Below, one piece after another: positions 9,989-20,466 of a DNA stretch of 64,000 nt. The translations under genes were made by a program, and so were the position numbers. Position 1 is the stretch's first letter. Every line of letters begins with the position of its first letter. The notes beneath the pieces are model-generated. The model was not told the DNA's origin. It made no database searches and worked only from the letters and a program-made list of their open reading frames with translations. Location: positions 858,595 to 922,594 of the forward strand of contig CAWCUK010000003.1 in NCBI GenBank assembly GCA_963798775.1. Reading direction: 5' to 3'. Source of the stretch: CAWCUK01 sp963798775 (GTDB lineage Bacteria; Bacteroidota; Ignavibacteria; Ignavibacteriales; Ignavibacteriaceae).

Positions 9989-12973
9989 ATGATTACATCA
10001 TTGCTAATTAAAATTAAAAAAATATTAGCTCTTCAATTTTTATTTTTTTTAATCTTCTTCAGCGGGATTTCCTTTGCCGGCAATACCGGTAAAATTACCG
10101 GAACTATTACAGACGCGAAAACCGGTGAAATATTAATCGGCGCGAATGTTCTTGTGGAAGGCACTCAATTAGGCGCCTCCGCCGATGTTAACGGTAAATA
10201 TTTTATTCTCGGCGTTCCTTCCGGCACTTACTCGCTTAAGGCTTCTTTTATCGGTTATCAATCGGTAATTATTAAGGATGTTGTTGTAAATATCGATAGG
10301 ACAACTGAAATTAATATTAAACTCGCGCCGAAAAGTATTGAACTGAAAGAGGAAGTTGTTGTTATCGCTAAAAAACCCGCGATTGCGCTAGATGTTTCTT
10401 CCAGTAAACAAGATGTTAATCTGGATAATATTAAAAATGCTCCTGTTCAGAATTTTAACGATGTGCTTAATATGCAAGCCGGAGTAATTTTTAATCAAAG
10501 CGCGAATGACGCGGCCGAACAAATTACAAATCGGTTATCTATCAGAGGCGGTACTAGCGTCGGTATTTATGTTGACGGTATGAATGTTACCGAAGGAATT
10601 TACAGCGGAAGCCTTACCAACTTTAATATTAGTTCGCTGAAAGCAACGGAAATTTTAACCGGCGGATTTAACGCCGAATATGGAAATATCCGTTCCGGTG
10701 TTATAAATGTAGTTACCAAGGAAGGTGGAAGTAAGTATCATATCAGCGCCGATTATAAAATTAGTCCGGCGCATCTTAAGCATTTCGGAGATAATATTTA
10801 TGATAGAAGTTCCGCTCCGGAATGGCAGGCTTACGGCACAAATGAATCTCTGTACGGCCCCGATGGAAAACATGATCCGAATAATCCGGATGCGTACTGG
10901 GAATATTTTTCAAAATACGATACGGTTTATAATTTTACTCCCGAACAAGCTCAAGAAGTTTGGAAGTGGCAGCATCCTCAGCGTGCTTATGGAAATAAAC
11001 CCGATTATATTGTTGACGCGAGTATCGGAGGCCCGATGCCCGGTTTATCGCTAATAGGATTAGAAAATAAAATAGATCTCTTTACAAGTGTACGCTATGA
11101 ATATAATATGCTTGCGATTCCTTTATCAAGAGATCATTTTGATGATTTTAACTGGTTCTGGAAAACTACTTTTCGTTTAACTCCTCGAATGAAATTAAAT
11201 GTACAGGGAAATTATCAGCAGAATTTTTCTTCTGTCGCGTATAATACTCCCGAAGTTTCTATTAGTACTCCTATTCAAGCTGTTTACTGCCTCCAGTATG
11301 TAGGAACAAAATATTACGATGGGCAGCAGTCTTTAGCCGACAGATATAGAAATCAAATTGGCCTCGCTTTTTCTCATGTTCTTTCTCCCAAAACTTATTA
11401 CGATTTTAAGATTAATTATCTTCTTCGCAGAAGTTATGTTAATCACGCGCCTGAAAGAAGCGGCGGCCCGACTTTAACAATCGGTAATTTTACTTTTGAT
11501 TCTTCGCCTCTCGGAGGATGGGTTAAAGAAGCGACTACAAGAGATTTCGGAAACCGTGAAAGCGATTTCGGACTGCAGAAACAAGGCTACTATTTTGTTA
11601 TGGGCGGAATGGGAAAGCAAAGAGATTTTTCCCGCGAAGGCCTTTTAACGGCCCGTTTAGATCTTACCAGTCAGTTAAATGATTTTCATAATATCAAAAC
11701 CGGCTTTGAATTTACTCTTGATGATTTAGATATGAAAACCGGTATTGTAATTTATAATCCTCCATTAATTAAAATGGATGTTTTCAGACGAATTCCCATA
11801 AGAGGCGCTTATTATCTTCAGGATAAAATCGAGTTCCAGGGAATGATTGCTAATCTCGGTGTACGGCTCGATTATATAAACAGGAGAGGTGATTATTATT
11901 CCAACCTGTTTACACAATATTTTAATATCGATAGCTTGGATTCGGCGCCGACAAAAAAAATACAGCCGTTTTTCTTTGTTAGCCCCCGTATAGGTATCGC
12001 GCATCCTATTTCCACTCATAGTAAATTATTTTTTAATTACGGCCATTTTTATAGTGAACCGGACGTAAATGTTCTTTTTGCGTCTCGCCAGCGTTACGGC
12101 GGATTTATAGATCAAGTTCCAAATTCTAATCTAAAACCTGAACGCACTATCGCTTATGAATTAGGATTTGAACAGCAATTCCTTGAAAATTATTTATTCC
12201 ATATTTCCGGATACTACAGGGATATAAATAATCAAATCAAAGAAGTTCAGTTCACTTCTCACGCCGGCAACACAATTTCTTCCTACACAAATGAAAATTA
12301 CGCTGATGTAAGAGGTTTCGAGGTTATTCTTGAAAAACAATACGGCGGTTTCTTAAACGGAAGTTTAAGCTACGATTATTATGTTCGTTCAACCGGCAAT
12401 GTAGGTTATGATGTTGTATTTGAGGATTTTTATAAAACTCCGCGGAAAAGTACCAGCTCGCAATATACACCCGGTGCTAATTATACTTTCTTAGCCAATA
12501 TTACTTTCTCAACTCCGCATGACTGGGGCCCGAGTGTATTAGGAGCTAAATTGTTTGAGGATTGGCGCCTTAATGTTAAACATGAATATCGCAGCGGAGC
12601 GACTTTTACCTGGAATCCAAACCGTCTTCCCGGTGTGCAGAATAATGTTAGATGGCGCCCTCACCAGAATACAGATTTAAGGTTATCCAAATTATTTGAA
12701 GTCGCCGGTGTTTCAACCGAGATTTATATGGAAGTTTATAATGTATTTAATGTAAAAGAACTTACTCATTACTTAAGGTCTCTATTGCTGCCGAATTTGA
12801 AAGTTTGGGATAATTATATGAATTCTCTTAAACTTCCCGAAGAAGGAGGAAGCGATCAGCCGGGCGATTATACGCAGTCTTATATTCAGCTTCCCGGTGA
12901 TCAGGATATTCCGAGACAATTACTTTTCTTAAATCCCAGAAGTTTCTTTTTTGGCGTTCATATAGATATTTAA
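9989..12973 (+). CDS. TonB-dependent outer-membrane receptor of the amino-sugar locus
   Basis: 994 residues. Signal peptide (1 to about 30), then a CarboxypepD-reg-like beta-sandwich (GKITGTITDAKTGEILIGAN, about 33-115), a plug domain (about 140-245; SIRGGTSVGIYVDGMNV, then GGFNAEYGNIRSGVINVVTK) and a long TonB-type beta-barrel with alternating aromatic strands ending FFFGVHIDI. TonB receptors actively take up ligands across the outer membrane. It leads a run with a 652-residue secreted partner (11 bp downstream) and a PorV-like protein, and the neighbours (ROK regulator, GH20 enzymes, NagA, NagB) suggest a GlcNAc-oligosaccharide ligand. No SusD gene is adjacent, so it is not a standard SusCD pair. 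The substrate is inferred from context only. Confidence 0.88.
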   Translation: MITSLLIKIKKILALQFLFFLIFFSGISFAGNTGKITGTITDAKTGEILIGANVLVEGTQLGASADVNGKYFILGVPSGTYSLKASFIGYQSVIIKDVVVNIDRTTEINIKLAPKSIELKEEVVVIAKKPAIALDVSSSKQDVNLDNIKNAPVQNFNDVLNMQAGVIFNQSANDAAEQITNRLSIRGGTSVGIYVDGMNVTEGIYSGSLTNFNISSLKATEILTGGFNAEYGNIRSGVINVVTKEGGSKYHISADYKISPAHLKHFGDNIYDRSSAPEWQAYGTNESLYGPDGKHDPNNPDAYWEYFSKYDTVYNFTPEQAQEVWKWQHPQRAYGNKPDYIVDASIGGPMPGLSLIGLENKIDLFTSVRYEYNMLAIPLSRDHFDDFNWFWKTTFRLTPRMKLNVQGNYQQNFSSVAYNTPEVSISTPIQAVYCLQYVGTKYYDGQQSLADRYRNQIGLAFSHVLSPKTYYDFKINYLLRRSYVNHAPERSGGPTLTIGNFTFDSSPLGGWVKEATTRDFGNRESDFGLQKQGYYFVMGGMGKQRDFSREGLLTARLDLTSQLNDFHNIKTGFEFTLDDLDMKTGIVIYNPPLIKMDVFRRIPIRGAYYLQDKIEFQGMIANLGVRLDYINRRGDYYSNLFTQYFNIDSLDSAPTKKIQPFFFVSPRIGIAHPISTHSKLFFNYGHFYSEPDVNVLFASRQRYGGFIDQVPNSNLKPERTIAYELGFEQQFLENYLFHISGYYRDINNQIKEVQFTSHAGNTISSYTNENYADVRGFEVILEKQYGGFLNGSLSYDYYVRSTGNVGYDVVFEDFYKTPRKSTSSQYTPGANYTFLANITFSTPHDWGPSVLGAKLFEDWRLNVKHEYRSGATFTWNPNRLPGVQNNVRWRPHQNTDLRLSKLFEVAGVSTEIYMEVYNVFNVKELTHYLRSLLLPNLKVWDNYMNSLKLPEEGGSDQPGDYTQSYIQLPGDQDIPRQLLFLNPRSFFFGVHIDI

Positions 12974-12984
12974 TTGGAGAAAAG

Positions 12985-14943
12985 ATGAAATTCAGTTTTG
13001 CGAAAAAAATAATCCCGATTTTACTTGTTGCTTCTAGTTTTAGTTTTGGACAGACTAAATTTGAACATCATATAAATGCGCTTGCTACGCAAGTTTCAGA
13101 TAATGGCGCGTCTCTCTATAGACGGAATGATGTTCTCCAAACTACCTGGCCTTATTATTCCCGCTATTTCGATATGACTTCTCGAAAGAATTATCAAGAA
13201 TCATGGGGCGTTTGGCTCGGCGCTAAAGATTTCTTAGGCGTTAATGATACGCTTCCTAGCAATACTGTTATTACTTGCGGTAATTTCAGTATAGACTATA
13301 ACAGTATTGTACCTTTAAGTCTTCAGAAAAGAGTTAAATATCCTTATCCTACTGTTAAAGTTAGCGATGGCCAAACAGTTAATAGTGAAATTTTTGATGC
13401 CGCTGTTCCCGTTACTTCACTCCCCTGTGATGAACAAATTGAAAGTGATTGGACTACTTCGCTCGGTATTACGGTTCAATTAAAAACTTACGCTTACGCG
13501 ACAACCGGTCAAAAAAATTATATCATCTACGATTATAGATTTATAAATACAGGCAATATTGATGAAGATCCCTCAAACCGGGAATTAACTTCTACTCTTA
13601 AAGATGTTTGGTTCGGTTTTCCTTTCTCTACCGACATTAAACCTAAATTCGGCGGAAAAGAATATGATGATTATTTTCAATATTACGGCAATACTTATGA
13701 TAAATGGCTGAAGGGAGACGCTTCTGCGGATTCTGAAAGAGTTCTTTACGTGTGGGACGGTCCGCAGGGAACTGGAAATTATGATCCCGATCCTATAACA
13801 AAAGAACCGCGCGTTCCGGGTTATTACGGAATCGGTTTTCTGCATGTGGATAAACAAGCTATCGATGATATGGAATTCGGCGCTTCCGATGATCCTTCAC
13901 AGCCGAAAACTGTTACTACTTCTTCTTCACTGGTAACAAACGGTGTGGCGCGTTATCAAGCACTTTCTCAAGGCGGAAATGAAAACATAAACGGTATCGG
14001 AGCGGAAAATTTTATGATGGCCTGCGGCCCTTATAATATACCTGTTAATGAAGATGTAAGGATTGTCCTGGTTCAGATTATTGACGGCATTTCAATGGAG
14101 AAAGCCAATGAACTTGGAACTCAGTTGTTATCCGGAGCTATAAATCAGGATCAATATGAAAAAGAAATTTCTACGGGAAAAGATTCTTTAATGAAATCTT
14201 ATAAAGCCGCTGAAGTAGCTTTCAAAAGAAATTATAAAATTCCTTATCCTCCTCCGCCTCCCGATTCTTTGCTTATAACTTCCGGCGTTGGTAAAAATTT
14301 ACTTCAGTGGTCTTCTAATGCTGAAAATAGCATGGATCCGTTGACATCAAAAAAAGATTTTGCTGGCTATAGAGTTTACCGTGCTGCGATTAGTCCGGAA
14401 AATCCTTGGGAACAAATTTTTGAATGCGGAGGAAACAGCGGAGTTCCTTTGACGCATCAGTATGAGGATACAAGTTTAGTTTTAGGTTTTAATTATTTTT
14501 ACGCGGTTACGTCTTTTGATGACGGCTCACAAAATATTTTGGAGCCCGGACGCAGTTTAGAAAGTTCACGTATTACTTCTACTGCCTATTTAGGAACTTC
14601 CGCTTCCAGGCCTGCTCAAACAACACATTCGGAATTTGAGGAAAATCTTAGAGTAGTTCCGAATCCTTTCAATATCCGTTCAAGAAATTTCGGTGATCCT
14701 AACGATCCGAGCAGTGTAGAAAATAACAGAATCTTGTTTGTCGGGCTTCCTGGTAAATGTACTATAAGAATTTATACTGTATCCGGCGATCTTGTTAAAA
14801 CTATTGAACATGATAACGGACTTGGTTCGGAGGCCTGGAATCAAATTACTGATTCAAATCAGTTTATTACCAGCGGCCTATATATAGCTCAAATTGAATC
14901 CAATATAGGAAACGCAATAATTAAATTTGTGGTGGTTAGATGA
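12985..14943 (+). CDS. Secreted TonB-receptor partner, FN3 and FlgD-like C-terminal domain
   Basis: 652 residues, signal peptide (1 to about 22). The N-terminal 400 residues match no family I know; near residue 465 comes an FN3-like stretch (DFAGYRVYRAAISPENPW), and the last 100 residues resemble a FlgD-type Ig domain/T9SS-like tail (VVPNPFNIRSRNFG, then FVGLPGKCTIRIYTVSGDLV). The protein at 43138 has the same order and the same C-terminal signatures (FAGYRVYR, VVPNPF, LPAKCSIKIFTPMGELVKEI), and both lie between a TonB receptor and a PorV-like gene. Likely a surface protein working with the receptor, possibly in the role SusD plays elsewhere; that role is inferred. It overlaps the next gene by 4 bp. 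Confidence 0.6.
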   Translation: MKFSFAKKIIPILLVASSFSFGQTKFEHHINALATQVSDNGASLYRRNDVLQTTWPYYSRYFDMTSRKNYQESWGVWLGAKDFLGVNDTLPSNTVITCGNFSIDYNSIVPLSLQKRVKYPYPTVKVSDGQTVNSEIFDAAVPVTSLPCDEQIESDWTTSLGITVQLKTYAYATTGQKNYIIYDYRFINTGNIDEDPSNRELTSTLKDVWFGFPFSTDIKPKFGGKEYDDYFQYYGNTYDKWLKGDASADSERVLYVWDGPQGTGNYDPDPITKEPRVPGYYGIGFLHVDKQAIDDMEFGASDDPSQPKTVTTSSSLVTNGVARYQALSQGGNENINGIGAENFMMACGPYNIPVNEDVRIVLVQIIDGISMEKANELGTQLLSGAINQDQYEKEISTGKDSLMKSYKAAEVAFKRNYKIPYPPPPPDSLLITSGVGKNLLQWSSNAENSMDPLTSKKDFAGYRVYRAAISPENPWEQIFECGGNSGVPLTHQYEDTSLVLGFNYFYAVTSFDDGSQNILEPGRSLESSRITSTAYLGTSASRPAQTTHSEFEENLRVVPNPFNIRSRNFGDPNDPSSVENNRILFVGLPGKCTIRIYTVSGDLVKTIEHDNGLGSEAWNQITDSNQFITSGLYIAQIESNIGNAIIKFVVVR

Positions 14944-15971
14944 AAAGAACAAATATTACAACATCTATTTTATTTTTATTTCTTTTAGTCCTTTTTCTGA
15001 ATTCGGCCTCCGCGCAGGATAATTTTAAAAAGGTTGCTCAAAGCGGTATGCAGTATCTGAAGATTGGTGTTGATGCCGAAATGGTCGGACGCGGTGAAGC
15101 GGGAATTTCTTATGTAAAAGGTGTTCGTTCTATTTTCTGGAATCCTGCGGGTCTTTCTTATTTGGAGGGTAAAGAAATTTATTTTTCACATAACTCGTGG
15201 ATCGCCGATATTTCAGAAGAAGTTTTTGCCGGCGCTATGTCCTTTGATAATATTGGAACTTTCGGAGTAAATGTTATTTGGATGAACTACGGAAGCTTGA
15301 AGAAAACCTCCGTTGCCAATTCTGTTTCCGGCTCTTCCAAATTAGGTTATGTTGATGAAGGAACTTTTACGCCCGTAGATATGGCCTTCGGCGTCTCTTA
15401 TTCAAAAAGAATTTCTGAACAGTTCTCATTCGGCGGTAATTTAAAAATGATGTATGAGGATTACGGTACTAATACTGTCGTTAATATTTCGGGAGAGGAA
15501 GAGCAAGTTGATAATACTATCAAATCATTCGGTTTCGATCTCGGTACAATTTATTATCCCGGTTATAAAAGTTTAGCGTTCGCTATGGCTATCCAAAATT
15601 TTTCTACTGACATAAAATATCAGCAGGAATCTTTCGGTCTTCCGCTTACTTTTAAACTCGGACTCTCAATGAATATGCTTGATCTTGTTGAAGAAAAACC
15701 GGCAAGCAGTTTAATTCTAGCTATTGACGCAATTCATCCAAGAGATTACACCGAAAGAATCAATGTTGGTTTGGAATATAATTATCTCGGAATTTTCCAA
15801 TTGCGCGGCGGTTACAGAAGCAATTATGATATCGCGAATTATACAGCCGGTGTTGGATTAAGATACTCATTGGCAAGTGGAATGCAATTTAAATTAGATC
15901 TAAGTTATATGATTATTTCATCCGGCAGGTTCAGTAATCCTATTCAACTTTCCGCGGGTATTAATTTCTAA
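14940..15971 (+). CDS. PorV/PorQ-family outer-membrane protein
   Basis: 343 residues with a signal peptide ending NSASAQD. The N-terminus of the mature protein (SGMQYLKIGVDAEMVGRGEAG, then IFWNPAGLSYLEGKEIYFSHNSWIADI) is characteristic of the PorV/PorQ (UPF0164-like) outer-membrane barrels, which relate to FadL and shuttle or anchor T9SS cargo at the outer membrane. The start overlaps the stop of the upstream secreted protein (ATGA), so the two are probably translated together and the barrel may serve that protein. The paralogue at 45144 sits in the same position of the second locus. Confidence 0.82.
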   Translation: MKRTNITTSILFLFLLVLFLNSASAQDNFKKVAQSGMQYLKIGVDAEMVGRGEAGISYVKGVRSIFWNPAGLSYLEGKEIYFSHNSWIADISEEVFAGAMSFDNIGTFGVNVIWMNYGSLKKTSVANSVSGSSKLGYVDEGTFTPVDMAFGVSYSKRISEQFSFGGNLKMMYEDYGTNTVVNISGEEEQVDNTIKSFGFDLGTIYYPGYKSLAFAMAIQNFSTDIKYQQESFGLPLTFKLGLSMNMLDLVEEKPASSLILAIDAIHPRDYTERINVGLEYNYLGIFQLRGGYRSNYDIANYTAGVGLRYSLASGMQFKLDLSYMIISSGRFSNPIQLSAGINF

Positions 15972-15991
15972 ATTTTGTTCCGGATTAAATA

Positions 15992-17242
15992 ATGAAAAAT
16001 GATTCTAAAAATGGTTCTATTTCTAACGGCGGCCAATCCTATTTTAGGGATAGGAATATTCTTCTTGTTGCTAATAATCTTTATACAAAAGGGCCGATTA
16101 CAAAAAAATCTATTGTTGAAGAAACCGGTTTAAGTTTCGCGAAAGTTAATTCTATTATTCTTTCTTTAAGCGGTGAGGGAATTGCTGTTGAAGACGGAAA
16201 AGAAGATTCTAACGGCGGACGGCCTTCTGCGATATATAAAATAAATGAAAACTACGGTTATATAGTCGGATGCGAATTATCGCATACTCGCATTCATACT
16301 ATTATTAGTAATCTTAATGGTGAAGTGATAACCGGTAGAGAAAATATTTATGATAAATCTGCAGGCAAAGATTCAATTATTAAGCAGATTATTAAATCAA
16401 TAAGAGATTCAATAAACGATTCTAAAATTGATATTAATAAATTTTTAGGTGTCGGCTTTGCTATTGCCGGCTTAGTTAATCCCGCGGAAGGAACCGGTAA
16501 GCCCTTTCCTCACCTTGTTGATTGGGGTGATATTTATTTTCAAAAAATTATTAAAAATGAATTTAACCTTGACAGTTATGTGGAAAATATTGCAAACTCT
16601 GCTGCACTGGCGGAATTTAATTTCGGAATCGGAAGGGAAAGCCCAAATATTTTATTTTTGGATGTGGGTACCGGTGTCGGTATGGGCATAATATTAAAAG
16701 GTGAATTATACGAAGGCTCAACCGGATCGGCCGGAGAATTCGGTCATATAACTGTTGACGAAAATGGTCCCTTGTGCGAGTGCGGAAATGTAGGCTGCAT
16801 TGAAGCCATTGCCAGCACAAACGCGGTTATTAAACGCGCTAAATCTTTTCTTGAAAAAGGTGTGATTTCTCATTTAAACGATGAGATTTCAGGTGATTTA
16901 TCCAATTTGAATTTTGAAATGATTTGTAAAGCAGCCGATAACGGGGATAAACTTTCATATAATCTTTTAGATGATATGGGGAAAAGTTTAGGCGAAGGAA
17001 TAGTAACTCTTATTAATTTATTTAACCCGGAAAGAATAATCCTTGGTGATCAATTGAATCGAAATTGTCCCGTTGTATTAGATTCAATCTCCAATATTGT
17101 TCAGAAAAGAGCGCTGGAAGTACCCCGCAGAAAGGCTGAAATTGTTTACTCGCAGTTGGAAAAAAATGCTGCTGCAATCGGTGCTACCATTCCATTTATT
17201 AAAAAATTCTTTTCAACCCCTTTTCATCATATAAAGCAGTAA
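15992..17242 (+). CDS. ROK-family transcriptional regulator (NagC/XylR-like)
   Basis: 416 residues. An N-terminal winged helix-turn-helix (about residues 18-85: GPITKKSIVEETGLSFAKVNSIILSL, then GGRPSAIYKIN) precedes a ROK sugar-kinase-like domain with ATP/sugar-site elements (LFLDVGTGVGMGIILKGELYEG) and the ROK zinc-binding signature CECGNVGCIE. The HTH identifies a regulator rather than a kinase. It is the only regulator in the GlcNAc locus, lying between the transport genes and the first GH20 gene, so it probably represses the locus and responds to an amino sugar, as NagC does in E. coli. Its operator was not found. Confidence 0.85.
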   Translation: MKNDSKNGSISNGGQSYFRDRNILLVANNLYTKGPITKKSIVEETGLSFAKVNSIILSLSGEGIAVEDGKEDSNGGRPSAIYKINENYGYIVGCELSHTRIHTIISNLNGEVITGRENIYDKSAGKDSIIKQIIKSIRDSINDSKIDINKFLGVGFAIAGLVNPAEGTGKPFPHLVDWGDIYFQKIIKNEFNLDSYVENIANSAALAEFNFGIGRESPNILFLDVGTGVGMGIILKGELYEGSTGSAGEFGHITVDENGPLCECGNVGCIEAIASTNAVIKRAKSFLEKGVISHLNDEISGDLSNLNFEMICKAADNGDKLSYNLLDDMGKSLGEGIVTLINLFNPERIILGDQLNRNCPVVLDSISNIVQKRALEVPRRKAEIVYSQLEKNAAAIGATIPFIKKFFSTPFHHIKQ

Positions 17243-17252
17243 GTAATTAAGC

Positions 17253-18946
17253 ATGACAAAAAAGTTAATTTTACACGGTTCGAAAAATTTGTTCTTAACA
17301 ATTTTTCTAATATTAATTATTTTCGGAACTTCTTCATATGCGCTTGTCAAAGCCGATTCCAAAAATGATCAGCCGTTAATAGTATTTCATATCGATTTAA
17401 ACTCCGTCGCGCTTAAAAAAGATTATATAGAAAAGTGGCTTAAAAAAGCCGCTGATATGGGATACAATGCGGTCCTGTGGGAACTTGAAGATAAAGTCCG
17501 CTGGGAAACTTGCCCTGAATGTGTAAACGAGGAAGCGTTTACAAAAAAAGAATTTAAAGAAATATTGGCGTACTCTCGTTCTTTAGGTTTAGAACCGATT
17601 CCTCTTCTGCAAACTATCGGGCACGCGGAATACGTTCTGCAACATAAAAAGTATTATAAATTTAGAGAAGATTCCGCTCGATATGACTGTTACTGTACGA
17701 GCAAACCGGAAGTTCGTAGGTTTATAAAAAATTGGATAAAAGAATATCTGGATCTTTTCGGTGATATTAAATATTTCCATTTAGGCGGTGATGAAGCTTA
17801 TGCATTTGCGACGGATTCTCTTTGTTCCGCCGAAGCCGCTAAAATCGGTAAGGGAAATCTTTATGCGGAATATGTAAAAGATATCGCGCAGCCTCTGCTC
17901 GAAAAAAATATTCGTCCCGGAATTTGGTGCGATATGATTCTGCATTACTATGAGGGTTTGAAATCAATTCCAAAAAGTTTTGTTATTTGGGATTGGAATT
18001 ATTGGGATGGAGATAAACCTCCTTATAAAGTTATGGTTTGGCATAAAGGCCAAAGATTAGGAAAAGAAAGAATTACCGATGATATTAAAAATATTTTTCC
18101 GCGAATTGTTGATGATGAAGGAAACCCAAATCCCTTTTATACAGCTGATTATTTAAAAGATCATGGTTTTAGTGTTATCCTGGCTAGTTCATCGCGTTCA
18201 TACGGCGACGGAGTTTTTGCCGGCAGGGAAGAACTTCATACCGAAAATATTATTGGCGCGGCAAAGAAAACTGTTGCAGCTAATCTTCTCGGCACTTGCG
18301 TAACAAGCTGGGCTGTAAGAATTCCTAGTTATGAAACACAAGCGACCTGGCTTTATCTGGCTCCGCTTACTATTGAGAAAAGTAATCTTTCACATGATGA
18401 ATTGATCGCGCATAGTCAAAAGTATATTTTTGGTTTTTCAAATTCAAAGTTAACCGATGCTTTTTCTCTAACAGGTTTTTCATTCCCTTTTGCTAATGAA
18501 AAATCAACCGGAATTATGTGGACGGGGCTTAAAGATTCCCGTCCCGCGCCTCCCGGCTTTATAAAACATTATGTGGAAAAATTAAAATCTTCAGAAGACA
18601 AATGGAATTCGGCAAAAATTTTAGTTGAAAATTCTACCGGGAAAATTTCCGATGGAATAAATCTTCTAAATAAAATTATTCCTCAAGCCGAAAAAGGTAT
18701 TAATGTTCTAGATGATTGGAGCAAAGCCGGCTATTTTCAATACTGGCAGTCGATTATAGCGAATGAATTAATTAAAAACGAAGAGGGGAAAAACCATTTA
18801 AAAAATTCAGAAGTAGTTAGTCTTTTAAAAATCTTCGCGCCGATTATGAACAATGGGCGGAAGGTTGGATGAAGCATAATTCAGCCGAAACTAATGCCGG
18901 TTTAATTTACGATGCTTTAATAAATTATTTTGAAAATCAGAAATAA
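17253..18946 (+). CDS. GH20-type beta-N-acetylhexosaminidase, frameshifted near the 3' end
   Basis: Signal peptide or N-terminal anchor (residues 1 to about 31), then a TIM-barrel domain of the GH20/hexosaminidase fold. The acid/base pair lies in KYFHLGGDEAY (D180, E181), as in GH20 enzymes, which remove terminal GlcNAc or GalNAc. The open frame stops at 18872 with a meaningless tail (IFAPIMNNGRKVG), but the next frame continues as YEQWAEGWMKHNSAETNAG and ends at 18946; restoring one A in the A-run near 18826-18831 rejoins them as SLLKNLRADYEQW. It lacks the N-terminal beta-domain of classical GH20 enzymes and is shorter than the second GH20 at 25225. Exported, probably periplasmic. Confidence 0.75.
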
Positions 18947-18982
18947 CATTTTTAGTCAGTTTCTTTAGAAGGAAATTATTGA

Positions 18983-20452
18983 ATGCCCCTTTATTCTGCT
19001 GATTATATAGTAATAATCGTTTTCGCGGTATTAATGGTTGTTATTGGTATTGTCGCTAAACGAAAAGTAAAAAATATGGAGGATTATTTTGCCGGCGGTA
19101 AAAAAGTCCCCTGGTGGATGGCGGCTATATCTCACCATATGTCCGGCTATAGTGCATTTGCTTTCGTGGGTCACGCTACTATTGCCTATTTATACGGGTT
19201 TAGTGTTTGGACTTTTTTTGCCGCTCCTATTTTTGTCGCTATGATTATAGGCGCGAACGTTTGGGCCCAAAAATGGGTAAAGCTTAATGTTATTACTCCT
19301 ATTGAATATCTTGAAAAAAGATTTAATCCTTTAACTCGGCAAGTTTTTGCTTGGAGCGGAATTGGTATAAAATTTATTGATGAAGGTGTTAAGCTTTATT
19401 CGCTCGCGGTTGTTGTTCATGTTATTACCAATTTCCCGCTTGAAGGTGTAATTATCGGCAGCGGGTTTGTTACTATCTTTTATATAATGTTCGGCGGTCT
19501 TTGGGCAACTATGCTCACCGATTTCGCGCAATTCATTATTCAATTTTCAATTTCAATTTTGCTGGGAATTTTGGTCCTTAATTTTGTCGGCGGCTGGAGT
19601 TCAATTTGGTCTCATCTCCCCCCCTCACATTCTTCTTTTTTCAGTGAAGCTATTTCTCCCTGGTTCCTGGTTGTTTATCTTGTTGTAATTATTTTAAGCT
19701 ACAACGGCGGTACCTGGGGGCTCGCGCAGCGGTTTTATTCAATCGGTAAACCTAAAGACGCCCGGAAAGCCGCTTATCTTTCCGCGGGACTTTACCTGGT
19801 TTATCCGTTCGCAATTTATATTCCTATTTGGGCCGCGCGCCAAATTGTCGGTGAAATATCGAATCCTGAACAAGCCTATGTTTTGGTTGCCGAAAAGCTG
19901 CTGGGAAATTTTGCTCCCGGTTTAATTGGTTTGTTTGTCAGCGCTATTTTTGCTGCTACTATGTCAATGATTAGTTCCGATATAAATTCTCTTGCGAGTG
20001 TTTTTACTAAGGATATTTATCAAAGAAAAATAAATCAAGACGCGAAAGAAAATGTGCTTCTTAAAGTCGGAATGATTTCGACGGTTCTGCTCGGGATGCT
20101 TACAATAGGCGCCGCTTTAATTACTGTACATCTTCAAGGCGCTTTTAACGCGATGATTGAATGGTATGCCGCTATTCTCGGACCGGTTTCTATTCCGTTA
20201 TTATTTGGTATGATTTATAAAAAAGCTACTTGGCGCGGCGCGATGTTATCGTGGGGACTTGGTTTTTTAACTTTTATCGCCGTTAAATATGGCTACGCCG
20301 CTATTACCGGTACCGAAACGCCGTTTGCTCTTTACACCGGACTTGAACTTGTTGTCGCGTTCGGCGCGTTTTTCCTTGAAGGATTAATTAGCACTCAAAC
20401 AAAAGAAGAAAAAGAAAATGTTGAAGAAATTTTTGCTGAAATAAATAAATAG
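18983..20452 (+). CDS. Sodium-solute symporter (SSS family), likely amino-sugar importer
   Basis: 489 residues with 13 or so hydrophobic segments and the SSS (SGLT/PutP) N-terminal pattern: first helix YIVIIVFAVLMVVIGIVA, then DYFAGGKKVPWWMAAISHHMSGYSAFAF. Inner-membrane Na+-coupled uptake. Placed between GH20 and nagA with a GAAGGAAA ribosome-binding site, it most likely imports the N-acetyl sugar freed in the periplasm. In this group GlcNAc uptake by symporters instead of PTS is common. The true substrate is not provable from sequence. Confidence 0.85.
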   Translation: MPLYSADYIVIIVFAVLMVVIGIVAKRKVKNMEDYFAGGKKVPWWMAAISHHMSGYSAFAFVGHATIAYLYGFSVWTFFAAPIFVAMIIGANVWAQKWVKLNVITPIEYLEKRFNPLTRQVFAWSGIGIKFIDEGVKLYSLAVVVHVITNFPLEGVIIGSGFVTIFYIMFGGLWATMLTDFAQFIIQFSISILLGILVLNFVGGWSSIWSHLPPSHSSFFSEAISPWFLVVYLVVIILSYNGGTWGLAQRFYSIGKPKDARKAAYLSAGLYLVYPFAIYIPIWAARQIVGEISNPEQAYVLVAEKLLGNFAPGLIGLFVSAIFAATMSMISSDINSLASVFTKDIYQRKINQDAKENVLLKVGMISTVLLGMLTIGAALITVHLQGAFNAMIEWYAAILGPVSIPLLFGMIYKKATWRGAMLSWGLGFLTFIAVKYGYAAITGTETPFALYTGLELVVAFGAFFLEGLISTQTKEEKENVEEIFAEINK

Positions 20453-20466
20453 TTAATGTAAAGGAA

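Noticed and set aside
10725..11054. Overlapping open frames inside the TonB receptor and other large genes
   Set aside because: They lie within well-supported genes, have no ribosome-binding sites and have unnatural composition.
18855..18946. Selenocysteine read-through at the TGA ending the first GH20 frame
   Set aside because: The residues before the TGA already look out of frame, and the true C-terminus is found in the neighbouring frame.
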